Assembly (NCBI GenBank): GCA_046294845.1
Contig: JBKBNU010000001.1
Location: 1,178,001-1,242,000, forward strand
Direction: 5' to 3'
DNA from: Micavibrio_C sp046294845
Lineage (GTDB): Bacteria > Pseudomonadota > Alphaproteobacteria > Micavibrionales > Micavibrionaceae
Length of the DNA: 64,000 nucleotides
Within the stretch, counting starts at the first letter, position 1; the number at the start of each line of letters is the position of its first letter. Positions 35,627-43,462 of this stretch are shown here, piece by piece. Under the pieces are notes generated by a model. That model made no database searches, was not told the origin of the DNA, and worked only from the letters and a program-made list of their open reading frames with translations. A program made the position numbers and the translations under genes.

Positions 35627-36391
35627 ATGACGATCAGAAAACTGGCTCTTGTGACTTGTGTGGCTGTCAGTGCTTTGTTCCCTGTAGCGGCCAGCGCTGC
35701 GGAGGGTGGCCATATGCCCGAACTGGAATGGTCTTTTGAAGGACTGACAGGTACATATGATAAGTCACACCTGCAGCGTGGCTTCAAAGTGTACCGTGAA
35801 GTCTGTGCTTCATGCCATTCTATGGATCGTTTGTATTATCGTGATCTGGCGGCGCTGGGGTACAGCGATGCTCAGGTCAAGGCTATCGCTTCCGAGTACA
35901 GCATTGTTGATGGCCCGAATGAAGAGGGTGAAATGTATGAGCGCCCGGGGCGCCCGAGCGATCATTTCAAATCGCCATTCGCAAACATGGAACAAGCCAT
36001 GTATGCGAATGGAGGTGCTTACCCCCCCGATATGTCATTGCTGGCCAAGGCGCGTCACGGCGGTGCGAATTATATCTATGGCATCCTTACAGGTTACCAT
36101 GAGGCGCCAGAGGGTACTGACATACCGACAGGAAAGTATTGGAATGCCACGATGCCTGGTCATGTGATTGCTATGGCGCCGCCTTTGCAAGATGGACAGG
36201 TTTCTTATGATGATTCTGCCCCGCAAACCGTTGATCAATATGCGAAAGATGTCGCGACATTCCTGGTTTGGGCGGCAGAGCCCCATATGGAGGAACGCAA
36301 GCGCATAGGTATTAAAGCCTTCCTTTTCCTTCTGATCTTTACCGGTGTCATGTATAATGTAAAGAAGAAGCTCTGGGCGAAACTTCACTAA
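35627..36391 (+). CDS. petC: Cytochrome c1
   Basis: A 254-residue protein with a signal peptide (LVTCVAVSALFPVAASAAEG), the haem-binding motif CASCH in EVCASCHSMDRLYYRD, the axial Met in the ATMPGHVIAMAPPL region, and a C-terminal membrane anchor (AFLFLLIFTGVMYNVKK). It accepts electrons from the Rieske protein and passes them to a soluble cytochrome c. It follows petB by 30 bases with ACGGAG upstream. Confidence 0.96.
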   Translation: MTIRKLALVTCVAVSALFPVAASAAEGGHMPELEWSFEGLTGTYDKSHLQRGFKVYREVCASCHSMDRLYYRDLAALGYSDAQVKAIASEYSIVDGPNEEGEMYERPGRPSDHFKSPFANMEQAMYANGGAYPPDMSLLAKARHGGANYIYGILTGYHEAPEGTDIPTGKYWNATMPGHVIAMAPPLQDGQVSYDDSAPQTVDQYAKDVATFLVWAAEPHMEERKRIGIKAFLFLLIFTGVMYNVKKKLWAKLH

Positions 36392-36418
36392 TCTAGCCCG
36401 TCCAGAACGGTAAAGCGT

Positions 36419-36751
36419 ATGACTAATCAAAAGCCGACGGGGGCCGCAGCAGGCACAGCTGCAACCGTACAGGATAAGCGTATGCAAGCGCGGGCCCTCC
36501 TGATCAAGTCCAAGGTATACAGGCTCTTTGCTCTGGTTTTTGCCTTGGTGGGGATCACCGTTTTTATTGTCCTTTATCTAAAAAACATTGAAGGACAGTT
36601 TTTCGATTCCTTAAGAAGTCCCATGACAATCGTCATATTGGTTTTCCCCTTTTTGCCCGCCGCAGTTTTGTCATGGCTGGCCAATAAACAGGAAAAAGCT
36701 TTTATGACGTTGCTGAATTCGTCATTGCCAGAGCAGGCCAAGAGCAAATAA
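36419..36751 (+). CDS. Small two-helix membrane protein after petC
   Basis: A 110-residue protein with a polar Ala/Thr-rich N-terminus and two membrane helices (about 35-53, LFALVFALVGITVFIVLYL; and about 68-88, MTIVILVFPFLPAAVLSWL). No family recognised. It follows petC by 27 bases on the same strand and could be a bc1-associated or simply co-transcribed protein. Confidence 0.55.
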   Translation: MTNQKPTGAAAGTAATVQDKRMQARALLIKSKVYRLFALVFALVGITVFIVLYLKNIEGQFFDSLRSPMTIVILVFPFLPAAVLSWLANKQEKAFMTLLNSSLPEQAKSK

Positions 36752-36760
36752 ACTTGCTCC

Positions 36761-37312
36761 ATGCGTGATGTAAAACAGGAAATCCTCCATTTTTGGTTTG
36801 AGGAAAGTCAGCCTTCGCAATGGTTCCAAAAGAACGGCGATTTTGACAATCTTATCTATGACCGGTTCTATCCGTCCTACCGTCTGGCAGCGGAAGGATT
36901 GTGTGATTCATGGCAGGATGATGCGGAAGGGGCGTTGGCGCTTTGTCTGGTCCTGGACCAGTTTCCACGCAATATGTTCAGAGGCATGGCAGAGTCATTT
37001 GCAACCGATGCCAAGGCGTTGCGTGTGGCGTCTTTAGCCCTGCATAAGGGATTTGACCATCTGCTGCCTCCGGTGAAGCGCCGCTTCCTCTATCTGCCGT
37101 TCGAGCACAGCGAGGCGCTTTCGGATCAGGACAAGGCGGTTGTCTTGTTTGCGGCTATGAAGGATGAAGATCCCTTGGGCTATGATTATGCGCTGCGGCA
37201 TAAATCGGTAATTGAGCGTTTTGGGCGGTTTCCCCACAGAAATGCCATATTGGGCCGACAGAATACGGCCGAAGAAGATGAATATCTTGCTCAACCCGGT
37301 TCCGGGTTCTAA
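36761..37312 (+). CDS. DUF924 family protein
   Basis: A 183-residue helical protein with the DUF924 signature: EILHFWFEESQPSQWFQKN at the N-terminus, then LCLVLDQFPRNMFRG and the C-terminal RFGRFPHRNAILGR. The fold is TPR-like; function is not established. It starts nine bases after the small membrane protein gene. Spacing suggests it can be read through from the pet operon. Confidence 0.9.
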   Translation: MRDVKQEILHFWFEESQPSQWFQKNGDFDNLIYDRFYPSYRLAAEGLCDSWQDDAEGALALCLVLDQFPRNMFRGMAESFATDAKALRVASLALHKGFDHLLPPVKRRFLYLPFEHSEALSDQDKAVVLFAAMKDEDPLGYDYALRHKSVIERFGRFPHRNAILGRQNTAEEDEYLAQPGSGF

Positions 37313-37352
37313 AATCATTTGATTAAAGCGTATTTTATAAACAGGGCTCCTT

Positions 37353-39104
37353 TTGATTATTGCAACCCCCTCACTGGTTCTTTTGAATGTGATCAGCGGC
37401 GTCTGTGTGCTGCTGTGGGGGTTACGCGCGGTCAAATTGGGAATGACCAAAGCTTTTGGTCAGGGACTTAACAAGGCAATCTCGTGGGGGACCAATAACC
37501 GTATCCGTGCTTTCTTTGCCGGTGTTGGTGTAACAACACTTCTGCAAAGTTCTACCGCCACAGCCATGATCGTCGCTTCTTTTACAGGACGTCGCATGAT
37601 GACCGGGGCAGGGGCTCTGGCGGTTATTCTGGGGGCTGATGTCGGCACGACGATTGTTGCCCAGCTTCTTACATTTGATCTGAGCTGGCTGATGCCCTCA
37701 CTGATGATATCGGGTTTTGTTGTCTATAAGGTTTTCGAAAATCGTCCTGGTCGTCTTTCCCACTTTGGAAAAATGTTGATTGGTCTGGGCTTGATGCTGC
37801 TGGCTTTAAGCTTGATCAAGCAAGGGGCGGCACCGTTGCGTGAGTCTGAAATTCTGCCGCAGGTTCTGGACTCACTGGATCAGGATCCTGTGCTTTTGGT
37901 GTTGATCGCTGCGATGCTGACATGGTTGTGCCATTCTTCGCTGGCGATTGTTTTGTTATTGGGGTCTTTGACGGCCGCACATATTGTTCCCATGCATGTG
38001 GCATTGGCAATGGTGTTGGGGGCCAATCTTGGCGGTGTGATGGCGCCGCTGGTCGCGACGCTTAAAGATGGTCCGGAAGCAACACGCGTACCGGTGGGTA
38101 ATTTGCTGATGCGGTTGACAGGGGTGATTATTATTCTGCCGCTTCTTGAGCCCGTGCATACCATTCTTTCTTCCGTGAGTGAAGATCCCGCACGTATGAT
38201 CGTCAATATGCACATGGCCTTTAATATTATGCTGGCAGGATTGTTTTTGCCTTTTACGGGACCTCTTTATAATCTGACTTTACGCCTTATTCCCGATCGC
38301 CCTGATGCTGACGATCCGGGCCGGGCGCGTTATCTTGATGAAAAGCAGATGGATATTCCGGCGATTGCTTTGGCATCGGCCGGTCGTGAAACCTTGCGTA
38401 TGGCGGATTTGGTCCAGAGCATGATGGAGGATACCATCGTAGCGTTGCGGACCAATGATGAAAGTATTGTCTATCGCATTCGTGCGCGTGACGATGTTCT
38501 TGATAAGCTGAACAAGGCTGTAAAACTTTATATGGCCAAGATGACTCGTGAATCTCTCGATCCGGAAGATACGCAGAACTATGTGCGCACATTGTCATTT
38601 GCCACCAACCTCGAGAATGTGGGCGATACCATCGATAAAAGCCTGATGGAAATGGCCTTGAAAAAGATTCGGGAGCATAAACGCTTTTCCGATCGCGGCT
38701 GGAACGAAATTCAGGACATTCATAAAACTGTCCTTGAAACCGTACGTCTGGCGCAAACAGTGTTCGTTACCAATGATGTCGATCTGGCCCGTAAAATGAT
38801 CGAGGAAAAGGAACGTCTGCGTAAGGCCGAGCAAAAAGCCACGGCCAACCACATGGACCGTATTCGCGAAGGTGTGCCGGAAACGATTGCCACCAGCGGG
38901 TTGCATCTTGATATCATCCGTGATTACCGCCGCATCAACAGCTATATGTGTTCTGTGGCCTATCCGATTCTGGAAGAGGCGGGCCAGTTACATGGCACCG
39001 CGTTGAAGCCCGAGCAAAAGCAGGAACACAAGCCTGAGAAGCCTGCCGCCGAAGAGAAATCTGCGGATGATGCAGCGCCGCAAGAAAAAGCCACCAAACA
39101 CTAA
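37353..39104 (+). CDS. Na+/phosphate cotransporter family protein with PhoU-like tail
   Basis: A 583-residue protein. The N-terminal half has about eight membrane helices and the paired repeats of the NptA/NaPi-II family, each with a QSS-type motif: TTLLQSSTATAMIVASFT and, in the second repeat, CHSSLAIVLLLGSL, together with ILGADVGTTI and VLGANLGG. The C-terminal half (about 330-535) is a helical PhoU-like domain (RMADLVQSMMEDTIVAL, LENVGDTIDKSLMEM). A charged low-complexity tail follows. The start is TTG at 37353 with AGGG seven bases upstream; no ATG is as well placed. It likely moves phosphate with sodium across the inner membrane. Confidence 0.88.
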   Translation: MIIATPSLVLLNVISGVCVLLWGLRAVKLGMTKAFGQGLNKAISWGTNNRIRAFFAGVGVTTLLQSSTATAMIVASFTGRRMMTGAGALAVILGADVGTTIVAQLLTFDLSWLMPSLMISGFVVYKVFENRPGRLSHFGKMLIGLGLMLLALSLIKQGAAPLRESEILPQVLDSLDQDPVLLVLIAAMLTWLCHSSLAIVLLLGSLTAAHIVPMHVALAMVLGANLGGVMAPLVATLKDGPEATRVPVGNLLMRLTGVIIILPLLEPVHTILSSVSEDPARMIVNMHMAFNIMLAGLFLPFTGPLYNLTLRLIPDRPDADDPGRARYLDEKQMDIPAIALASAGRETLRMADLVQSMMEDTIVALRTNDESIVYRIRARDDVLDKLNKAVKLYMAKMTRESLDPEDTQNYVRTLSFATNLENVGDTIDKSLMEMALKKIREHKRFSDRGWNEIQDIHKTVLETVRLAQTVFVTNDVDLARKMIEEKERLRKAEQKATANHMDRIREGVPETIATSGLHLDIIRDYRRINSYMCSVAYPILEEAGQLHGTALKPEQKQEHKPEKPAAEEKSADDAAPQEKATKH

Positions 39105-39205
39105 TTTTATGGATATTCAGCACGCTCTGGGGGATTTCGAAAGCCCGCCGGATCGTGTAAGAATAGCGCCATATTCAAAAAGTTTTTGTAACAGGAGAAT
39201 TTTAA

Positions 39206-40759
39206 ATGTCCCATGCTGTTGCTGTGAAAGTGAGTTCTATGATGAGTGACCATAGCCCAATTCTGGAAGCCCTAGGCTTAAACGGTAAAATGCTGAGAGG
39301 GGGTGATTTGCCCGTGCGTTCTCCGATTGATGGTGTCGAACTGGCGTGTCTGCAACAGCAAAAGACCAGTGATGTAGCGGCGACAGTTAAGAAGGCTCAA
39401 GACGCATTCAAAGAATGGCGCGCTGTGCCAGCACCTGTGCGTGGTGAATTGGTTCGTTTGATTGGTGAGGAGCTACGTTTGCACAAACAAGAGCTCGGGC
39501 GTCTGGTCACGCTGGAATGTGGCAAAATCCTTTCCGAAGGGTTGGGCGAAGTGCAGGAGATGATCGATATTTGCGATTATGCTGTCGGTCTTTCTCGTCA
39601 GCTTTATGGTCTGACGATTGCCTCTGAACGCCCCGGCCACCATATGCGTGAAACATGGCACCCCTTGGGGCCTGTGGCTGTCATTACCGCTTTCAATTTC
39701 CCTGTGGCCGTTTGGGCATGGAATGCGATGATTGCCTATGTCTGTGGCAATAGCGTGATCTGGAAGCCTTCCGAGAAGACACCGCTGACGGCGCTAGCCT
39801 GTAAAAACATCTACGAGAAAGCCGCCGTCAAATTCCGCGCTGCCGGTCATAAATTGCCGGATGGTTTGATGGAAATTCTGATCGGTGGCCGTGATGTCGG
39901 CGAAGCTCTGGTCGATCATCATGATGTGCCGTTGGTCAGTGCCACGGGCAGCGTACCGATGGGCCGCGCCGTCAACCAGAAGGTCGCAGGCCGTTTGGGC
40001 CGTTGCTTGCTGGAGCTGGGTGGCAATAACGCGATGATCGTTTCGCCGGAAGCCGATCTTGATATGGCCGTACGGGCAATTCTGTTCGGGGCTGTGGGAA
40101 CATCGGGCCAGCGTTGTACAACACTGCGCCGTCTGATCGTCCATAAATCTGTCTATGATAAGTTGGTGCCTTCGCTGCAGAAGGCCTATGGCGCCATTCG
40201 TATTGGTAATCCGCTTGATGCCCAGACATTGAATGGCCCCCTGATTGACAAGGCTTCGTTCGATGCGATGCAGGCCGCGCTGAAGAAGGCAGAGGCTGAA
40301 GGCGGCAAAATTCTGACTGGTGGCCAACAGGTTAAACCGCAAGGAATGGAAGGGGGCTATTATGCCCAGCCCGCACTGGTCGCAATGCCATCGCAGACAT
40401 CTGTTGTGAAGGCTGAAACCTTTGCCCCGATTTTGTATGTGATGAAATATTCGGATCTGGAAGAAGCCATTACCATGCAAAATGATGTACCCCAAGGTTT
40501 GTCATCTTGTATCTTCACCTTGAATGTGCGTGAAGCCGAACGCTTCTTGTCCGCAACGGGCAGTGACTGCGGGATTGCCAACGTCAATATTGGCCCGAGT
40601 GGTGCCGAGATTGGCGGGGCCTTCGGTGGCGAGAAAGAAACCGGCGGTGGCCGTGAAAGCGGTTCCGATTCATGGAAGGCCTATATGCGCCGTCAAACAC
40701 AGACCGTCAATTACTCGGCGGCCTTGCCTTTGGCACAGGGTGTAGTCTTTGATTTGTAA
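39206..40759 (+). CDS. amaB: Aldehyde dehydrogenase, ALDH7 (antiquitin / AmaB) type
   Basis: A 517-residue NAD(P)-dependent aldehyde dehydrogenase. ALDH7-type features include RPGHHMRETWHPLGPVAVI, AFNFPVAVWAWNAM and WKPSEKTPLTA; the catalytic Glu is in LELGGNNAMIV and the catalytic Cys in GTSGQRCTTLRRL. Bacterial ALDH7 enzymes oxidise piperideine-6-carboxylate / aminoadipate semialdehyde in lysine breakdown. ACAGGAG lies about 9 bases before the ATG. It stands alone between the transporter and a candidate small RNA. Substrate is inferred from subfamily. Confidence 0.87.
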   Translation: MSHAVAVKVSSMMSDHSPILEALGLNGKMLRGGDLPVRSPIDGVELACLQQQKTSDVAATVKKAQDAFKEWRAVPAPVRGELVRLIGEELRLHKQELGRLVTLECGKILSEGLGEVQEMIDICDYAVGLSRQLYGLTIASERPGHHMRETWHPLGPVAVITAFNFPVAVWAWNAMIAYVCGNSVIWKPSEKTPLTALACKNIYEKAAVKFRAAGHKLPDGLMEILIGGRDVGEALVDHHDVPLVSATGSVPMGRAVNQKVAGRLGRCLLELGGNNAMIVSPEADLDMAVRAILFGAVGTSGQRCTTLRRLIVHKSVYDKLVPSLQKAYGAIRIGNPLDAQTLNGPLIDKASFDAMQAALKKAEAEGGKILTGGQQVKPQGMEGGYYAQPALVAMPSQTSVVKAETFAPILYVMKYSDLEEAITMQNDVPQGLSSCIFTLNVREAERFLSATGSDCGIANVNIGPSGAEIGGAFGGEKETGGGRESGSDSWKAYMRRQTQTVNYSAALPLAQGVVFDL

Positions 40760-40814
40760 TGATTTTTCGTGTGATTAAAGAATTAGATTCAATTTTAGCT
40801 AATCTTTAAGAGGA

Positions 40815-40910
40815 CTTAACTGTTAACACGTTAAGATGTGAGTATAGGAATGTTGTTCCTCCTCACACGCAACACCTACTCAGCCACCTGTAACGGGTGG
40901 CTGATTTTTT
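40815..40910 (+). ncRNA. Candidate small RNA with three hairpins and a terminator
   Basis: In the 331-base gap after the aldehyde dehydrogenase three hairpins follow one another. First: CTTAAC (40815-40820) with GTTAAG (40830-40835). Second: TGTGAG (40837-40842) with CTCACA (40862-40867), enclosing AGGAA (40846-40850) with TTCCT (40856-40860). Third: CAGCCACC with GGTGGCTG and a six-T run (40881-40910). The nested second stem and terminal hairpin give the build of a small RNA of roughly 75-95 bases, or the end of the dehydrogenase mRNA. No known RNA family was recognised and the promoter is not clear. Confidence 0.4.
40881..40910 (+). terminator. Rho-independent terminator
   Basis: CAGCCACC (40881-40888) pairs with GGTGGCTG (40896-40903) around a seven-base loop and is followed by six T (40905-40910). 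It could end either the aldehyde dehydrogenase transcript, 121 bases upstream, or the candidate small RNA. Confidence 0.85.
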
Positions 40911-40948
40911 GTTTTCTCCTCAAAATCAAAGTGCACAAAAATGAAAGT

Positions 40949-40964
40949 TTAACTTTCTCTTAAC
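40949..40964 (+). promoter_or_regulatory. CtrA-type binding box upstream of the YdcH-like gene
   Basis: TTAA (40949-40952), seven bases CTTTCTC, TTAAC (40960-40964): an exact match to the TTAA-N7-TTAAC consensus of the cell-cycle regulator CtrA. It lies 127 bases before the ATG at 41091. The CckA kinase that feeds CtrA is encoded in this window. Confidence 0.5.
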
Positions 40965-41090
40965 TATTGCCGTGAGATGCTGATCTTATGGTTAGGTGCA
41001 GGGTTTAAAGTTTATTGTAGCGGGGGGCTTTAGGGCGCCCCGTATTCCTGCGCAATATTCAAAACTGATAGTCTTAAAGGAGAATTCAAT

Positions 41091-41279
41091 ATGCCAGCAT
41101 CGCGTGGAAAGCTGAAAAACCGTCTTGAAGCTTTAAAGAGTCGTCATGCCGTTTTGTCTGCACAGCTTGAAAGCGAACTGAAACACCCGCACCGGAGCGA
41201 GGTGGCGTTAAAAAGATTAAAAGTGGAGAAGTTACGCATTAAAGAAGAAATTGAAATGGAAGCGCGCGGTAGCGCTTGA
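41091..41279 (+). CDS. YdcH / DUF465 family protein
   Basis: A 62-residue basic, helical protein (LKNRLEALKSRHAVLSAQLE, KRLKVEKLRIKEEIEM) with the DUF465 coiled-coil pattern in which a short helix hairpin ends in LKxxKLxIKDEI. AAAGGAG lies 8-9 bases upstream of the ATG. Function of the family is unknown. It has its own transcription unit: a CtrA-type box upstream and a strong terminator downstream (41318-41352). Confidence 0.85.
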   Translation: MPASRGKLKNRLEALKSRHAVLSAQLESELKHPHRSEVALKRLKVEKLRIKEEIEMEARGSA

Positions 41280-41317
41280 CGGATATTGCCCTTCCGTTAC
41301 TGATTTAAACCGCATGC

Positions 41318-41352
41318 AAAACGCGGCTCCTTGGATGAAGGGGCCGCGTTTT
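41318..41352 (+). terminator. Rho-independent terminator, possibly bidirectional
   Basis: AAAACGCGGC (41318-41327) pairs with GCCGCGTTTT (41343-41352), with two to three further pairs possible inside. A-run and T-run on the two sides allow use from either strand, serving the YdcH-like gene and the convergent DUF1013 gene. Confidence 0.85.
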
Positions 41353-41374
41353 AAATGTGATGGTCCGGCAAATC

Positions 41375-42067
41375 CTAGTTGCTGGATGATTTCAGGAAGT
41401 TCGAGAAATCAAATCCCGATGACGGGCTTGATTTTTCGGTTTCCTGAAGGCCTGCAGATTCCTGCTGGTATGCTTTTTCCTTATGGGCGGCAATCTCCTC
41501 GGGGGTCTTGCCTTGGGCTTTCAGGCCCTTGCGGGAAGCGGCATCCAGATCGCCATAGGTGCAAAGACCGCAATCAACCGGATGGCGGGCCTTGATGTTC
41601 GGCATGTTCGGGTGCTCGCGATCGCGGATCGACTGGATCGTGGGCTTGGTTGTGCCGATCAGCTTGCAAATCTGCGCATCGGAAATTTCCGGATTGTGTT
41701 TCAGGATGTAGGCAATCGCATCGGGTTTGTCCTGACGCTTGGTCACCGGTGTATAGCGCGGGCCTTTGGCACGTACTTTTACGCTCGGCAGATCGCTTTT
41801 CGCCATCTTCATGCAATAGGTACCATCACCGTTCAGGGCATCGTTAATCGCCTTGTCCAGCTCTTCTTTTGTCACCTCATTATGTTCGACCGGATTACGG
41901 CCCACGATACCGCGACCGACTTCTTCATCGGCCATGGCTTGCACTTCGATGTGGTGCAGGCCGGTAAAAGCGGCAATCTGTTCGAATGTCAAAGGGGTGT
42001 TCTCCACCAGCCATACAGCGGTTGCCTTCGGCATTAGCAGTCCGGCAACAGGTATCTTCGCAGCCAT
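41375..42067 (-). CDS. DUF1013 family protein (TrcR-like regulator)
   Basis: A 230-residue protein, MAAKIPVAGLLMPKATAVW onward, with the DUF1013 blocks TPLTFEQIAAFTGLHHIEVQ, VGRNPVEHNEVTKEEL and a central HTH-like region (DAQICKLIGTTKPTIQSIR). A Cys pair (CGLCTYGDLD) follows. The family is restricted to alphaproteobacteria; a Caulobacter member has been reported, as I recall, as the RNA-polymerase-associated regulator TrcR. ATG 42067 is chosen over 42076 because AGGAG abuts the latter and is nine bases from the former. Neighbouring quinone oxidoreductase and DUF1192 genes are also its usual neighbours. Confidence 0.88.
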   Translation of the reverse strand: MAAKIPVAGLLMPKATAVWLVENTPLTFEQIAAFTGLHHIEVQAMADEEVGRGIVGRNPVEHNEVTKEELDKAINDALNGDGTYCMKMAKSDLPSVKVRAKGPRYTPVTKRQDKPDAIAYILKHNPEISDAQICKLIGTTKPTIQSIRDREHPNMPNIKARHPVDCGLCTYGDLDAASRKGLKAQGKTPEEIAAHKEKAYQQESAGLQETEKSSPSSGFDFSNFLKSSSN

Positions 42068-42252
42068 TTTATTCATCTCCTTGTTTTTACAGGGCCTTGT
42101 TCAAAGGCCAAAACTTGTTCCAAAAATCCCAAAACTTCCTTGCGTCCGGCTCCCATCTTTCAGGGACCATGTCACGACTTATCGAATGTCGGGAATAGCA
42201 GGAATATAAGGGTTTCCGCCGCCATAGGCCAGCTTTAATTTATTTACATAAT

Positions 42253-43224
42253 TCATTTATTCTGAGTATTGACTGTCAAAACAATCTTTCCCACATGATC
42301 GCCTTGTTCGAGGGCTTGGTGCGCGGCGGCGGCTTCGGCAAGGGGGAAGGTTTTATAGATCACGGGTTTGATTTTTCCGGCTTCAATCCATGGCCATACG
42401 GTTTCACGCAATCCCTGTGCGAGGGCGGTTTTCTCGGCAACCGAACGGTTACGCAATGTGGACCCGCTCAGGGTCAGGCGTTTTTGCATGATGGTGCGGA
42501 TATCTATTTCTGCGGTCGTGCCGTTTTGTGAGGCGATGCTGACATGGCGCCCGCCATCACGCATGACTTTCAGATTTTTGGCGACGTAATCGCCGCCGAC
42601 CATATCAAGGACGACATCGATATCGCTCAGGATATCTTCGAATTTCTGTGTTTTGTAATTCAGGGCCTGATCGGCGCCGAGCCTGATGCAGGCGGCGCAT
42701 TTTTCTTCCGATCCTGCGGTGACGATAACGCGGGCGCCATGGGCTTTGGCCATCTGGATGGCGGTGGTGCCTATGCCCGAGCTGCCGCCATGGACCAGCA
42801 AGGTTTCACCGGATTTGAGTGCGCCCCTGACAAACACATTGTTCCATACCGTAAAGACAGTTTCGGGCAGGGCGGCCCCTTGGATCATGTCCAAACCGGC
42901 GGGCAGGGGCAGGTATTGCCCCCGTGGCACGCAGACATATTCGGCATAGCCGCCGCCCGCGATCAGGGCGCAAATTTTTTCCCCCGTGCCGACGATTTCA
43001 CCGGCAACTTCCAGCCCCGGAATGGGGGTAACGCCGGCAGGGGGCGGGTACTTGCCCAGACGCTGCAACAGGTCCGGACGGTTCACACCGGCGGCATGGA
43101 CCTTGACCAAGACCTCGCCGGCCTGGGGTTCAGGGATAGAAAAGTCTTTTATTTCAAGGACTTCTGGTCCACCGAAGGCCCGAATATCGATGGCTTTCAT
43201 CTTGTGTTGCGTTTGCGCGGTCAT
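42253..43224 (-). CDS. NAD(P)H quinone oxidoreductase, PIG3/QOR type
   Basis: A 323-residue medium-chain reductase without zinc ligands. It has VHAAGVNRPDLLQRLGKYPP, PGLEVAGEIVG and the NADPH loop LLVHGGSSGIGTTAIQMAK. The loop between EIVG and CALIAGGGYAEY is about 8-12 residues shorter than in typical members (the usual EGV..WKVGDRV segment is largely missing). It probably reduces quinones or enones with NADPH. ATG 43224 is favoured; ATG 43200 is possible; the longer open frame to 43320 runs into the divergent DUF1192 gene. Confidence 0.88.
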   Translation of the reverse strand: MTAQTQHKMKAIDIRAFGGPEVLEIKDFSIPEPQAGEVLVKVHAAGVNRPDLLQRLGKYPPPAGVTPIPGLEVAGEIVGTGEKICALIAGGGYAEYVCVPRGQYLPLPAGLDMIQGAALPETVFTVWNNVFVRGALKSGETLLVHGGSSGIGTTAIQMAKAHGARVIVTAGSEEKCAACIRLGADQALNYKTQKFEDILSDIDVVLDMVGGDYVAKNLKVMRDGGRHVSIASQNGTTAEIDIRTIMQKRLTLSGSTLRNRSVAEKTALAQGLRETVWPWIEAGKIKPVIYKTFPLAEAAAAHQALEQGDHVGKIVLTVNTQNK

Positions 43225-43270
43225 GTGCGTAATCTTGGGGGCTTTTTCAGGCAAGTGCAAGTGGACTGAT

Positions 43271-43450
43271 ATGTTTGATGATGATCTTGAGCCGCGGACG
43301 GGCAAGCCCAAACCCCGCAATCTGGACAGCCTCTCGGTAGAGGAGCTTCACGATTATATCGCAGATCTGAAATCCGAAATCGTCCGCGTTGAAGCCGAAA
43401 TTGTGAAGAAGAAAAAGCATCTGGATGCTATGACATCTCTGTTCAAATAA
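43271..43450 (+). CDS. DUF1192 family small protein
   Basis: A 59-residue protein: an acidic start (MFDDDLEPR), a Pro/Lys link, then LDSLSVEELHDYIADLKSEI and a basic coiled coil ending HLDAMTSLFK. This is the DUF1192 pattern, an alphaproteobacterial family of unknown function. It diverges from the quinone oxidoreductase gene across 46 bases and is followed after 12 bases by guaC. Confidence 0.85.
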   Translation: MFDDDLEPRTGKPKPRNLDSLSVEELHDYIADLKSEIVRVEAEIVKKKKHLDAMTSLFK

Positions 43451-43462
43451 TGTGAGACTCCC

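Noticed and set aside
34748..35713. A 321-residue minus-strand frame and others antisense to petB and petC
   Set aside because: The product is rich in His and Gln, typical of reading membrane-protein genes backwards, and petB is certain on the plus strand.
42095..42125. A second SOS box upstream of the DUF1013 gene (two GTTC sequences)
   Set aside because: The two GTTC copies are separated by 14 bases, not the required seven.
42544..43269. A 241-residue plus-strand frame running towards the DUF1192 gene
   Set aside because: It is antisense to the quinone oxidoreductase, which has clear NADPH and MDR motifs.
43225..43320. N-terminal extension of the quinone oxidoreductase
   Set aside because: The extra 32 residues are antisense to the start of DUF1192 and do not match the family; ATG 43224 fits the usual length.
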